DNA of 64,000 nucleotides from Apteryx mantelli (Eukaryota > Chordata > Aves > Apterygiformes > Apterygidae). The notes beneath the pieces were generated by a model. It had not been told where the DNA came from. It saw nothing but the letters and a program-made list of their open reading frames with translations, and did not search any database. Positions 1 to 13,200 of the stretch are shown here, piece by piece (positions within the stretch are counted from its first letter, which is position 1; each line of letters starts with the position of its first letter). The translations under genes and the position numbers were made by a program. The stretch spans positions 109,765,169 through 109,829,168 of the forward strand of contig NC_089980.1 in NCBI RefSeq assembly GCF_036417845.1. Direction: 5' to 3'.

Positions 1-3000
1 CATAAAATGAGAGCTGTTGTAGTTTCACTGTTAAACTAGATCCAATTAGACTCAATTTTCAATGCAAGGACGTATTTTTATAGATTGTAAGGGAAAAGGC
101 ATTTCTCTTTTTAATTTTTGTCTTTTTGGTCAATAAAAGGTTTTACTTTTGTTGAGTGGATTTGCTCTCTAAGAAATTCTCATCCAATTTGGCTTATTTA
201 ATGGGGCACTTTTGCAGTGTTCTGTTGTTCTCTTCATTTAAAAAATAGTTAATTTCCTTACAACTGTAATTTTTTCTGTCTCACTTTTTGCCTTCTAGAC
301 TGAAGATAGACTGTTTTTCCTTAATGCTCTAGTTTTCCACTGCCTCAGTTTAAAGCCACTTTTATTAAGAGATCCCCTTCATTGCTCAATGTCTTTCAAT
401 TCCAATATGATACATTTAATAAATATATTAAGAAATCTCCAGTAGTTTGGACTGGCCTGTTGGCTAGTACAGGCCAATGTCCTGCAGTATCTGAGATATC
501 CACCTAATGTTCACAGATGTGACACAGGACCTAGGAGAGACTCATGACCCTCTGGAGTAGTAGCTGGAGGCCAGATGAAATACTGCAGGGAGTTTCAAAT
601 GGCACCAGACATTTGCCCAGTCTCAGCTGGCCTAACTAATTAGGTAAGCTCATTGACCCTCTGATCTCCATTGAGTAGACACCCAATTTGAATGCAGACG
701 TCTAAATTTAGGTACCTGAATCTGGATGGCTGAATCCCTTCCTTACTGCTACAAGTTAATTTGTCTGACTTGATACCACATTTGCAGATGGAAAGTTCTG
801 GGTTTGTTAACATTGACCTATTTTAAACATGACATTTTCTACATTTAATGTAGGAATGCTCTTCGTTTAGTGTAGGAAACAACATCAAATGTAAGCAAAC
901 TTTCCAACTCCTCAGAAATCCTTTAGGACCTTTCGTTATTTTCCTATACAGGTAAAGAAATGCTTCCAGTTTGATTATGTGTGGTAAGGATTTTGTGTAG
1001 TGAGATACAGACATACTGCTTATAAAGTTTATAAAATGAAGTTAATTTTCATGAATTTTTAGATGCTATATTTTGATACAATAGATTTCAGGTTTAGGTC
1101 CTTAATCAACAGTGACATAAACTTGCTGTCCTTACTTGTACAGGAACTTTTACTTGTTTCAGAGCTCAGTTTGGTCTTGTTCTGGGACTTTGAAACTGGA
1201 AAGCCATTCTGTGAACTTTAGAGTATGATACTGCTAAATGTTTGACAAGAAAGAAAGAAAGAAACAAACAAATATTTGACAAAAATAAACCATACTCAAA
1301 GTTCCTAAATACAAAGGTTACAAAACCTGAAGTAGTAGTTGAGATTTTCAGAATCCAAAGTGATCTTTTGTTTTATTTCTCTGGGAGCTGTGAATTTGAG
1401 AGTTCTTGCTTCCTGCACTGGTCCACCTTTCCATATATATGCTGTGCAGTGCAGCTCATTGAAAATCCTTTGCAAAATTAGGGGATTCAAGATTATCCAG
1501 TTTCCTCTGAGGCAAGCTATCAAAGTTAAAAGCCTTCCTATCCTTTCTCTACCTAAAAATATGCTATAGAAGAATTAAGAGACATTTTGGTAATTGCTCT
1601 TCAGAAACTCTAAAAGCCAGAGTATAGAAGGTTCCTTTTAACTGTTTTTCAAAAACCTGAAAATAGCAAAGTATCTTGCAGTGAGATTTAGCTTTTAAGA
1701 CACCTAAATTTAAAGTGTCTCCAGGTGAACTAAGTGTGTAAGATCCTGTTGTAGTCAGTGGAGGTCCAGGCCTTTCCAGCTGTCTAAGCAATGCATTCCA
1801 ATGGCATATATTCTGTGGTACCTTTCCTGGACTCAGTGGGGTGGTCCAGATGAACACAAGTCTTCTGCAGATCTTCTTTCTTACCTGCTAGTTCCACACA
1901 GATCTCGCAGATGCACCATGGCATGCAGATGCCATTAAATGTCTAAGTTGAGGTAATTGAATGTGGCTTCTTGTCATTACAGTCATAAGCTGACTGTATC
2001 CTATGCACATATTAGTTTGTGGGATATACAGTGCTCTGGTTCCCCAGCTGTAAAATAACACTAAATGTTGATGTTTAGGCAAAAGAATCCATCCTCTAGC
2101 TCATATATAAATAGGTGAAATTAGGTATCTTGATTGCAAAATGAATTCCACCTCTTGCATCTAAAGAAATGGGTCATTAACTTCTTGAGAATAAAGGCAC
2201 TGGTGATGTAGCAAGCCATCAGGTTCTTCTGTTCTGGAAAAACAACAACATGCAACCAAACAAAGTATAAAGAAAACTAGATGAGCATGACAGGGCATGT
2301 GATGAAAGGGTTTGTAGTGCTGCCTCTTCCCTTATCTCTCTAAAGATTAGGAAATGCTGGATCCAAACTTCTCAACCCCAGTCCAACTTGATTAGGAGTG
2401 TTAAGTAGAAGAGATTGTACCAGTTCATAGAACTTTGCTGCTGTAGGCCACAGCAAACAACATGTTCAGCTCTGTGTAAATAGTTTTCAACTCATTTAAA
2501 TAACTTTTAACATTTATTAGGCTGTTAAAGACAATTGTGAAAAGGATCTTAAACAGGCTTATGCAGACTTCAGCAAGGGAAAAGGGAAGAACCTTTGTGT
2601 ATGCTGCCCAACAGCAGTAGCTTCAGCTTCAAACACTACTTCACAGTACAAGAAATGGACATTTCTATATGCCACTCAATTACTTCTCAGTTGCTTCTAT
2701 GCATCAAAGTATAACAGTTACAGTTGAGACAGAAAACATTCTAGTGCTAAACTGTGATGAATTGAGGGTTTTTTGCTTTTGCAAGGTCCTGTCCTCTTTT
2801 CTCCTTCATTCCAAGTAGCTGTTTATCAAACTGAAGAGGCTGGTGGCTGGGCTTTGTTTTCATGTTGTCTGTTCTGAAGGTTTAGTAAAACAGTAAAAAC
2901 AGTATTGTGCCATGTATCTGAACAGTCTAGAAAATGAAATATAGTTACAGATCATACCTGAAATAAGGCAGAGTTTCACAGACTCCTCAATATGTTTTGC

Positions 3001-4083
3001 CTAGAAATAGTGGGCTGATTAATTGAGAAAGTATAGCTCAGTGAGTCTGAAGAAAAATCCAAGAGAGATGCACATATACAAAAAGATGTGGGCTAAGAAT
3101 CAATCAAAATATATGAGATTTCATTTGTAGCCTTGAAAGAGAAAACTTCTGTGGAAAAATCAATAAGTACTTCTATTCAGGGAAACAAGTTATATATCAC
3201 AGAGTGCCACTAGGTTATAAAATATAAATAGGTATAACATATTTCATTTGAACTATTTTGAAACTTTTGTTTTTAATAAAGAGGGCATTTTTAATACTCT
3301 CTATATTGTAGAATTTCTGTAGCATCTGTACTAATCTTAAATTAACAGATTAGTTTGTATTTTTTTATTATATTCTCCTGATCTGGATGAAAGAAGGGGG
3401 TAAAGACTAGTAGACACTCATTAGTCCAATGATTCAGCCAGTTTAGACAATTTGATGATGGCATAGACTTATAGCCGAAATATATGACACTCAGATTGCC
3501 ATTTCATTCATGATGGAATCCACTATCCTCTTTTCCATCAAATGCTACCCTAAACCTACCTCTGATGTGCAACATGTAAGAATTTAACAAATTAGTAATA
3601 GCTAAATGAGAGGCAGTTGCTGACAGACTCCTGTTACTAGTTAAAATTTGGAAGTAAGTCAGTAGTTTCCTTATACTGATGGTTGGGTTTAATTTTATAG
3701 ATGCACTTCACTGCTTTTCTTTCCATTTTATTTCCACTTGTGACTCCCCCTAGTTTATCCTGAAGCCAAGGCATTCTTGAGTTATTTGTAGAGCAAAATA
3801 CAAAAAAGAGCCATGAGCCTGACTGTTTTTTTCTGGATGTTAATATTGCGACTCAAATATTAAAAATATAATGTTTCTGATTAGATAAAATTTTCTTGCA
3901 ATAAAATAAGCATATCAAAAAGCTAAGTGAGAAACCTGGGTACTACACTCTTCTGATAACCATTTTGTCTCAGATGGCTAAATATAGGTATCCAAACTTA
4001 AAAATCTTGACTACATTGCTACTAAAATGTTGGTTTCTTTTGGTAATAATGTTGGATTCTTTTCTTTCACTTATGCACTGTAG
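1..4083 (+). other. EYS: EYS intron (left end of window), no gene seen
   Basis: AT-rich non-coding sequence leads up to the acceptor of the first EYS exon in the window. No EGF or laminin G coding block, repeat or RNA gene is recognisable. Short open frames here do not resemble any protein and lack neighbouring splice support. Confidence 0.7.
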
Positions 4084-4256
4084 CTGTGACTGCCTGACTG
4101 GATGGAAAGGTGCATTTTGCACAGAAACTATGTCGATATGTGATCCGGAGCACGATCCCCCACATCTGTGTAAACAAGGTGGTACATGTGTGCCACTGCC
4201 AAATGGCTACACATGTCACTGTCCTCTTGGAACAACTGGCACCTATTGTGAACGAG
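4084..4256 (+). CDS. EYS: EYS exon: EGF repeat
   Basis: The exon is 173 bp, bounded by an acceptor ending in ...CACTGTAG and a donor GTATGG. It starts on the third base of a codon and ends after the first base of one. It finishes one EGF repeat ([12 protein letters not shown]) and then encodes a complete EGF repeat with six cysteines in the C-x9-C-x5-C-x8-C-x1-C-x8-C pattern. EGF repeats in EYS are disulphide-stabilised extracellular modules. An open frame continues on both sides into intron, so the true limits are set by the splice sites and by phase agreement with the next exon, not by the open frame. Confidence 0.93.
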
Positions 4257-7200
4257 GTATGGAAAAGCTGTAAAATCTTTTTATTAGCAGCTTTGTTTTT
4301 TATCCAAAGGCTGCAGGACATTAAGGCAAACTTCAACAAATAAAACATTATAGGAAGAATAGTGTAATTGAATTTGACTGTTCCACTATTTGATCTGCAC
4401 CCAGAGAGAAGAGCTCCAGCTGATTCCTTTGGGTATAGGATTATTTCTTTCCTGAAGTACCTTCTATTCCAAACAACTGTATGTACAGAATGTTCCATGG
4501 ATGGATTTAAAAAATCCATCTCAGGAAGCATTTTCCCTTTATTTGCTTTTGGTTTTCATTTCTGTAGTCAAGCAAGCACACAAAAATGCAAAAGAATAAG
4601 TTTGTGTGAATCCTGGAACCAGTTAGAGTTAGTTAGTTAGAGTTAAGAGATAATGTCCTGGCAGAAAAACACAGTATTTTGTAATGTATGGGTGAAACGT
4701 TAAATAAACACACAAAGTACAAAATAGATTTTATTTAAGAAAGTAAGTGGTGGTTCTTTCTGTTAGAAAAATTAAACCATTTAAAACTATTAATTATTAG
4801 ACGGTATTTTCTAATTGAGCTTATTTTCAACACCATTTTTTCTCAGTTTTTTCCAATCATTGGACCCAATACATGGACATTTGGGCATTGTCAGATACTG
4901 AGAGGACAGCAAGCATTCCAGAACAGTATTATAGTGAGCTTGCGGTTAGTTCAGTTCTCAGGCTCACCATAATGAAGTATGTTGAGAAATACACCTAGGA
5001 ACTCAGAAGTACACTTCTGAGTATACTTCAGAGGTAGTAACCATTCAAGACCTTATCCAGTTTCCACTGACACTAATGGAGAGGTTCCTGTTGACTTCAC
5101 TGGCTATTGGGTAGGGATGCACTGAGAATGATGATAAAATAACCAACATCACTCTAATAATCTTCAAGTTTCTATTCTTCCTGGCTTTGAGTCTTTCTTC
5201 CAACATGTTACCCTCAGTCTGCCTGTCTTGGGTTTACCTCATGTAGGAATCTGGCTGTTTTCTTCTTCGAGGATTCTATAAATGAATATTCAACAATGTG
5301 CGTACAGAAGTGCTACAAGCCCTCAAGCTCAGGGACTTTTCCTGTAAGTGCCTGAAGGGCCTCTGTGTGCAAGGCTGCCCTCACCCTCTATTCTGCAACT
5401 CTTAGATCCAATATAATGTTGTACAAGCTCATGTTTTTCCTTCTGGAAACTCTCTTTACATCTTTTGAAGAACTCCAGTTACTGTTAAATAACCTCCTTT
5501 TCAAACTACCAGCCAAGGTCCAACCTCCCTTGTTGTGCCTATGGAGTGAGTTTCAAGCACAGAACTGACAAGCTGAACTGCTTTTGACCTGATTTACAGT
5601 CCTCATCCAGCAGATAGATGCAGTTTCAAAATCCCATTACAGAATGCACTTGCAATTGATAGACTCAAATTAAAGAGTATGTAGCTTCTGGAAAGTCATT
5701 GTTAAATTCTTTATTCCATGTAAGAGTGCGCTTGCTGTATTGCCTCTGCAGCAACAGCTTTTCAGGGCTTTTTATATGAACTTTTAAACTTTGAATTCTC
5801 TTCTCAAGTGAGGTTTTAAAATGTAATGCCATCTGGATTCAGGACACTGATCAACAGAACATGTGCTGTACATAAAACAGGTAATTCATCTGGTAAAAAC
5901 TCCTGTGTTCTAGTTCCAGAACAGATTTGAATTTTTGGACACTATTACAAGTACGGATAGCTTATATCTGAGCCACAGAAAACTGTTTCTTGTACATTGT
6001 CATCCTCTTAGTAATTCCTCCACCTGGTGAACACATTGGAAAGGTTTCTCTCCGTTTCGTTTAAAAGCTTTTTTTTTGTGAATAGGGACTATGGATCCTG
6101 GCCAAACTCTTTGCCCTGCATTTCACCTTACTCTTCCAGAGTAATGAATTATCATGAGATTTTTCAAAGCGCAGTTTGCACTTTTAGTGGATGGCGAATT
6201 GCTAAAAAACAGCTGCTTATCAAGATTGAATATCTCATCTCTGGATTGATGGTGGTTATTGGATCAAAAAGAAAAAGAGACAAGAGAACAATGAATGGCT
6301 CAAGGGACCAGGAGAGAACAAAGGGAAATTAAATGATGGAGACTAATGAACATGCAAGAAAGAAGGGAGAGAAAAGAACAGAAGAAATTGATGAGGCAAA
6401 AAGAGACAGCAGAGGAGAATAACAAAGAGTAAGGACAAATAGGGCTTTACCAAATGATAGGGACTGGTAAATATCAGACAGTAGTATGGATTGTGCCTGA
6501 AGGAGTCAGGCAAAGTGAATAAATGAGGTGGCAGAGCTAGAATGACACAATAAGGAACATACCCTGGCAATCCTGACCACAAATGTTAGAGGAAATTAAA
6601 GATGAACTGACTGAAATCAAGTACTGACTTGTCTAACAAACACTAAAAATATTTGTGGTTCTTTCTGAACTATGTACATGAGAGAGGCGAAGGAGTATGT
6701 TCAAATCAGTATGTAAGTATTCTCAAAGTGTTTGGTGATATGTCCCACTGAGCAGCGGTTGAAACCACCAAGCATGGAATGGTTTCTCAGGCAGCACAGA
6801 GATTTGGTACATCATGGATAAACTTTAGAAGTTGGGGCTGCCCAACAAGTGTCCAGTGATTGGAAAACTAAATTAGAAGTAGAAGAAACCCAGGGTGAAC
6901 AAGATCAGTTATGGAATATGCTTTTATTTGCTCATATAGACCAATATCCACAGTCCTCATTTGATCCAGCTCTTACAATGTTTATTGCCAAAGTGTAAAT
7001 ACTGAGCAATGTTTTCAGGGGATTGCACTAAGAATTATATTAAATCATACCTTTTAAGGAAAATGAAAAGAATTCCACCCGCTTCAGTCAGGACTCAGTG
7101 AGGGCAATATTATCATTTGAAACAGCACCCTCTACTTCCATTCAACACCTGAGTTAGGGTGCAGTGCAAATGACAACTAAGGCCCTAAGGGACTAGCCTA

Positions 7201-10200
7201 TCCTAATCAGATTACTGCATGCCTGCTGCTCCTTGAGAATTGTCCTCATAACAGAACTTATCTGAGGTACATATAAGGTCATCTGTCCCTCTTTTGTAGA
7301 GAGTAAGCAGTTTCAATTACCCTGCAATTCCTATAGGCTGCATTCAAGCAATTAATATTCAGCAAGTTGTACACAGGTACTTTTTTGTCTGGCACACTCA
7401 GAGGAAACTGTATATTCCACATTGCCCAAGCAAGAGCCAGGACTTGCATTTCTAGGAGAAAGGTCAAGAGGTCTAGCAGGTAGGTAGCACACTGGGGACT
7501 GAAGTGCAGTAGGAGGATGCCTGAGATTTAAGACCGACTTTGGGAAGGCAAGGACCCATGAGGAGCACAAGTAAGAGAGGGGAAGGTTGGAAATCAGATC
7601 TGAATGGAACAAAGCCTTGTAAGGTAGGTCAGAATAATGCATTTATTCTAGTGTAATCTAAGGCTCCACTTCCTGGGGGTACTGTGTTGTCTAAAGCCAT
7701 TAGTGCTCCTAACAGGATGGTTCTTCAAGTGCATCAGGTTCCTAAAGGTAACACTAAGCTAAACAAACAAAAAATGATTAATTTATACTACCATAAATAG
7801 AAGTGGTTGTAATAAAATGAAAAGGAGTTGGGAAAATTATGCAAGAGTCTTTTTTTCATAATGTGAACATTGCCATCAGGAATTCTTCTAAGAGTGTAAT
7901 GTCACAAGAAGCAACGGATAATTCTGTTTCACTGGTTTGAAAAGGTCACAGCTATAACAGTAACACAGGAAAATCAGCCCAAATTCTGAGGTGCACAAAT
8001 GACAACCAGACACTGCCAAGATCTAGCATACTGTTAGTTCTCAGTTAGCATCTCCCTTCCCCACAAGAATTAGGAATATGGAAGAAGTAGTTAATGAACT
8101 TTTTAAAGTAGCTATGTTTTTGAGGACACCAAAAGGAAATACTATATTAATAAAATCTTTTGTTCATTTTACTTAAAGTTTGCAACTGAAGTACCAGACA
8201 ACTCTAAACTGTCTTCAGCTTAAGAACTGAAACCGTAAGCTTCAGCCCAGAGCAGCAGTTATTTCAGGCTGGTTATTTCATTAACACAGCATTCAAAACC
8301 AACAAAAGACTCCAGTTCCCAGCACTTCAGCTAATGGTAGGAGAGTCTGCTGCATGAGTTCAAACACGAGTTTACTCCATTTGGCCCAGTGAGTAACTCT
8401 GTAATTAGAAATCTCAAGGGGTTTCTGAAGAGGAAAAAATCTGTAAGGACCTGGTTTTTTTTCAGCTCTCTTGCATGCATTCAGTAAACCTACTGGATTC
8501 CGTGTGATATACTCCTGTGAGAGAAAGTGGCCAAGACTGAATGTTGATGATGCTTTCTGGGGAAAAAGCAATAGTCTAAAACCCGGTTGCTGCAGACAGA
8601 TAGTTTGATCTGTAGTACATCATTATTATATATGTGATCACAATATCTTCTACATAACTAATAATTAGGAAACGTTAACTTTAAAAATACAGAGATTTTA
8701 TCCATAATGAATGTGTGCATTTATATTCTAATCTCTGTTAAATTGTATCTCTGCTGCTTATTCCTCTATTAAAAAAAAAAACCTCCTGAGTGAGGTCAGT
8801 ATTTCTGTCTCCAGCAGTGGCCCATAATGAACATTTAGAGGAAAGTTTAAGAACACAGCAGCTATAAATAACATCTTCTTACGGTATTCTCCTAGCATCT
8901 AACCACTTGCGCCTCACCTTTCATTCTTCTTCATTTTCTTGTCACTTGTTTTAATGGATCAAATCAAGTCTTCCTTCTTGGTATAAATAGTGTCACTTAA
9001 AGTGGTGGAGTATCTGAACAAAAATAAATTCAAAGTTGAGATAGGTCCTCTGACTTTGAGGTACACTGAGGTATCTGTTACATAAGCTCGAATTCCTCTA
9101 GGTACTAAGCATATGACATTTACATCCTAGATTGTTTACTTGATTTTGTAGAGTAATGAAGAAGACCTATAATTTCAGAGTTAGTTATGAGATTTCTGAA
9201 CAGGCCTGATAGTATTCCCTTTTAAAGGGACAATGTAATATATAAAAGACTCTGTAGGCGGTAGTATTGGAGAAGCATTGCCAGTGGCCAAAATAAGCAC
9301 AGTTTTCATCAAAAAGTCTGTGTAAATTTTAAACCAGAATTATTAAACAGTTTTCTTTAGCAAGGAAGCTTCAGACACTGTGCTAATCAGATACTCATCA
9401 GATCCACTGATATATAGAGGACACTAATTTTGTCATATCCTATGCGGTTTAAGACTTACGGAAACAGTTTGCCATATTAGAATTCAAAGGGATTAACTTC
9501 TGTCACGTAAGTTCACAAAACCTATTAAAATAGTTTTTCTTAACTTCAAAGCGACATAACAGAATGCTACTGCCCTTTTGACAAACAAAGAAGTTAATAA
9601 ATAGATTTCTTCAACTATGCAATAGCCTTCAAATTCTACAGCTGCAAATATTGCCTGTCACTACAACTCTTAAAGAAAGCAAATGTAAAAGAGCTTTGCA
9701 TTGTTCTTAATTTTATGTAATGAGATACTTGCCGAGTAAATGTAAAAGAGCTTTGCATTGTTCTTAATTTTATGTAATGAGATACTTGCCAAGCAGTAAA
9801 GTAATCTCCTTGATGAAAAAATGATACACAAGTTCCTTTGGCCGTGTTTATCAGCTGAAGTCAAATTCCTAGATATTATTCTGATGTCAACTTCCATTAT
9901 TCTGATACCAAAATACAGCAAAATGTTGCACTTACTTGAAAACCTAACAGTAAAATAAATAAAACCAAAGTTTTAACTGTTTAGTCCATCCTCATAATTG
10001 TGATGAATGAATGAAAAATTGAAGAAACTGATTTTTAAATTAGTTTTTATGATTTTTTTCTTAATACATAGTCTAGAATGTTACTTCACATATTTTTTAT
10101 TGTTATTATAAAATAAATTAATTCATAGTATGATCAAGTCCAAGACTTTTATCCTGACTATGCATCTTACATACCAACAGTCAAGCCTGCATGTGTGCAT

Positions 10201-13200
10201 GATATATTTGACTTATCTGACAATATGCAGTTGGACCTACTAGCTCTATTCATAGACTGTTTTGTAGTTATTATTTGGAAACTTGTGTTCCTGTGTTTAA
10301 TCATTTAAAATACAGCTGCAGGCACTGACTTGCTTGTCGTCTTGTGTCACAGTGACCGTTGTATTCTCTAAGCAATTTACAAAACATTGGTCCCGTCAAG
10401 CTTTCTGTTTCCACTAGAATTTTTGAAATCTTGTGGCAACATGTCAAGAAAAATCTTTAAATGCTATCTATAGCAGTCATGTCTTATGAGGATAAAATGC
10501 ACTTTTAAAAATTTTAGGTCAAAAAAAAATATTTCGTTTTCGTAATCAGTAGTCCAGTAAACTTAATATTCAGGGTAGACATGAGAAAACATATATTTAT
10601 ATAATTTCAAATGTCAAGTAGAATAAAGTGAATTGTCTGGTTGAGTATAGGTCATGGATTAATCATATATAAACTCCAGAGGAAGTCATGCATGGCAAAA
10701 AGAAGCAATTGATATGCAGTAGAAGAGTAATGCCCTCCATACCAAGTCAGCCATCAGTGACGCGGTATCCCAGCAGAAATTCAATCATGCATTTACCATT
10801 CCCTCTGATTACCCAATTCAATAAGAACAAGATACAGCCAGCTAACAAATACTTAGCAGGATGGCTCTGGAATTATTTTCCGAGTTCCTGTATGGGAATG
10901 AATGATTTGAGGATATAAGGGACTTCTGGGAAAAAAATATAATTTGTGTAATATAAAATACATAATTTTATTTATTTATTTATTTATTTATTAGATTTAA
11001 AACCTACTCACTCTGTTGCTGAAAATATACTGGTCACCATATTTCATGAAGATGTTCAGAGCTAAAAACTGTGACAAGGGCAGGAATTCTTTTTAAAGCA
11101 AAGGACCTAGATTTACATGTCTACATGTGAGTTCAGTATCTAAGCTCCCATTGTCGTTAATGAACATCTAGTCGATAGAATTAGTGGAGCTATTTAGCTG
11201 ACCAGATGCTTTTCTAAATATAGATTCTTAGTGCTGTTTGAGATGCCCTGGCATTCACATATGTCTCCAGAGCATCCAGCCAGGGTTCATAGAAATGGTA
11301 CAGGACCTGTAACACACCTGTGCTTTTCTGGAATCACACGTGGAGGTAAGGCAATAGAGCTTGGGAAATTCAGTAGGTGCCTATGATTAGGAAACTGAAT
11401 GGAGCCCTGGGGGCCGCTTCAGGGTGAGGTGAATCCCTTTCAGGGCTGCATTGACTGTATGGCAGAGCGGTGCTATTCAGTTGCCTGCAAATAGGCGACT
11501 AGTCCTTTTTACATGCTGTTGTATATCCCCCATGACCTTCAGCTGCCAACTCCAGAAAGTTGTGGGTTTCCTGTGTTACATCTGCCAGGTTCATGTGGAT
11601 ATCCTAGAGCAGCTCAATGGCAAGTGGCGCATGTTTCAGCAACTGAATCCTCTGCTACATCTCAGTTGACTATAATTGGAAACTGTCATGCCTTTGCATA
11701 GTATGTGTAGACACCTAAATGCAAGTGTCCTAATTGCCAAATGAATCTGTCCAATTATATAGTGATCTATGTTCCTGACTGAATTACTCTTATTAACACT
11801 ATGCAGAATACCAGCTTTCTTACAGTCCAGTCCTCCTGAAAGCATGCTTGCACTGTTGTCAAACTAAGTCCAGCTCAAGAAATGAATAAGTAAAGATCTC
11901 AGTTTGTAACTAGATTCACAGAAGTTTTAGATACTTAACTCTTTGGCACCTTTATCAATTGTCTTATAAGGCTGCACTGAGATACAGTCACACTCGGTGC
12001 CCTAATCTTTAGAGAATTGAAGGCTTCCAGTGCAGAAATGCTCCCTATGAAGGCCTTTCAGACTGGGTGTTTCTTCTTGCAGGTTTCATCTTGTTAGCAT
12101 TTTCAAGACATGTCAGTACCTGGAAGAGGCTTGCTACCAAAGCCAAGCATGGATTAAACGTTTGTTTTGTTAACATTGCATTTTCCTAATTGTCTAGCAA
12201 TTAGGCATTCAGCTTTACTAACTGTTGCAATGCAAATATTCAAGCTCACATCTGTTGTATCCTTGAAGAATATAGTAATCACTGAGGTATTGGATATATA
12301 AGGTTTTCTTTTTTTCTCTGTCTTCTAGTATCATCTGTCTTCTAGTAGTCTTTTCTAACTCCTGAAATATTCATTGGACAGAAGAAATAGAAATTATCCA
12401 TATCGTGGTTATAATATCCACATCCTCAGATGCAGGAGAATCAGGCTCAGGTTCCTCCTGCAATTGGTTTCTTAGCACTGAGGTTACATAGTTGTTCCCA
12501 GTACAGTTTGCTCACTCCCATGACGTAGTCTTACACACACAACTCAGTAGGTGTCATACTGAAAGCCTGAGCTCATACAATTTTGACTGGGTCTAGTGAT
12601 TGCTATTTTAGGTATTGGAAAACCAGACGTCTCCTTACGGATTTAACCGTATGCTCCTGGATGTTAATTTCTAGCTAATTAGCTATCTAATTAGCTAACA
12701 GTAGAGAGTAAAACATACAACTGCACTGCAGCAAAACAAACAAACAGAACAGCAGACTTCACTTACAAAATTGTGTTCTCCTATTCCAGTATCACTCAGC
12801 GTAATGATTACCTCAGTCCATTCTCTTCAGGAACAGCCAGGATTAATAATGGCTGTAGGGCTGGCAAAATTACAACCTTCATAATGAGTACATGGTTCTA
12901 ACTTCTGTTAGAGCTGTGTTAATAATCAATACTTTTATTAACATGCTCTACTTCTTGTTACTGCCCTGAAATGGAAGTTGAATTGTATTTTTTTTGTTAT
13001 ACATGAATTAGTTTGTTAGTTACAGAAAAGTTGCCTATTCAAAAAATCAAATTAAAGTGATATTGCAAAGGAAAAATACATTTCACTTTAGAGAAGTTGA
13101 AGTAAAATTTTTCAGTTTTTCCAAATAGCTACAAAAAATTGTCCATGCAATTTCAATAAACTTTCACTTGCTGCCTTAAGCAAAGAACCTCTCAAGATGA

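Noticed and set aside
1242..1569. Overlapping short open frames near the left edge as an upstream EYS exon
   Set aside because: There is no EGF cysteine spacing or laminin G pattern, and no suitable phase and splice-site combination.
4067..4531. 154-codon - strand open frame over the EYS EGF exon
   Set aside because: It is antisense to a real EGF exon whose splice sites and cysteine pattern fix the coding strand.
12672..12697. Hairpin considered as a transcription terminator
   Set aside because: Stem-loop terminators are bacterial; this is an AT-rich hairpin inside a vertebrate intron with no T tract after it.
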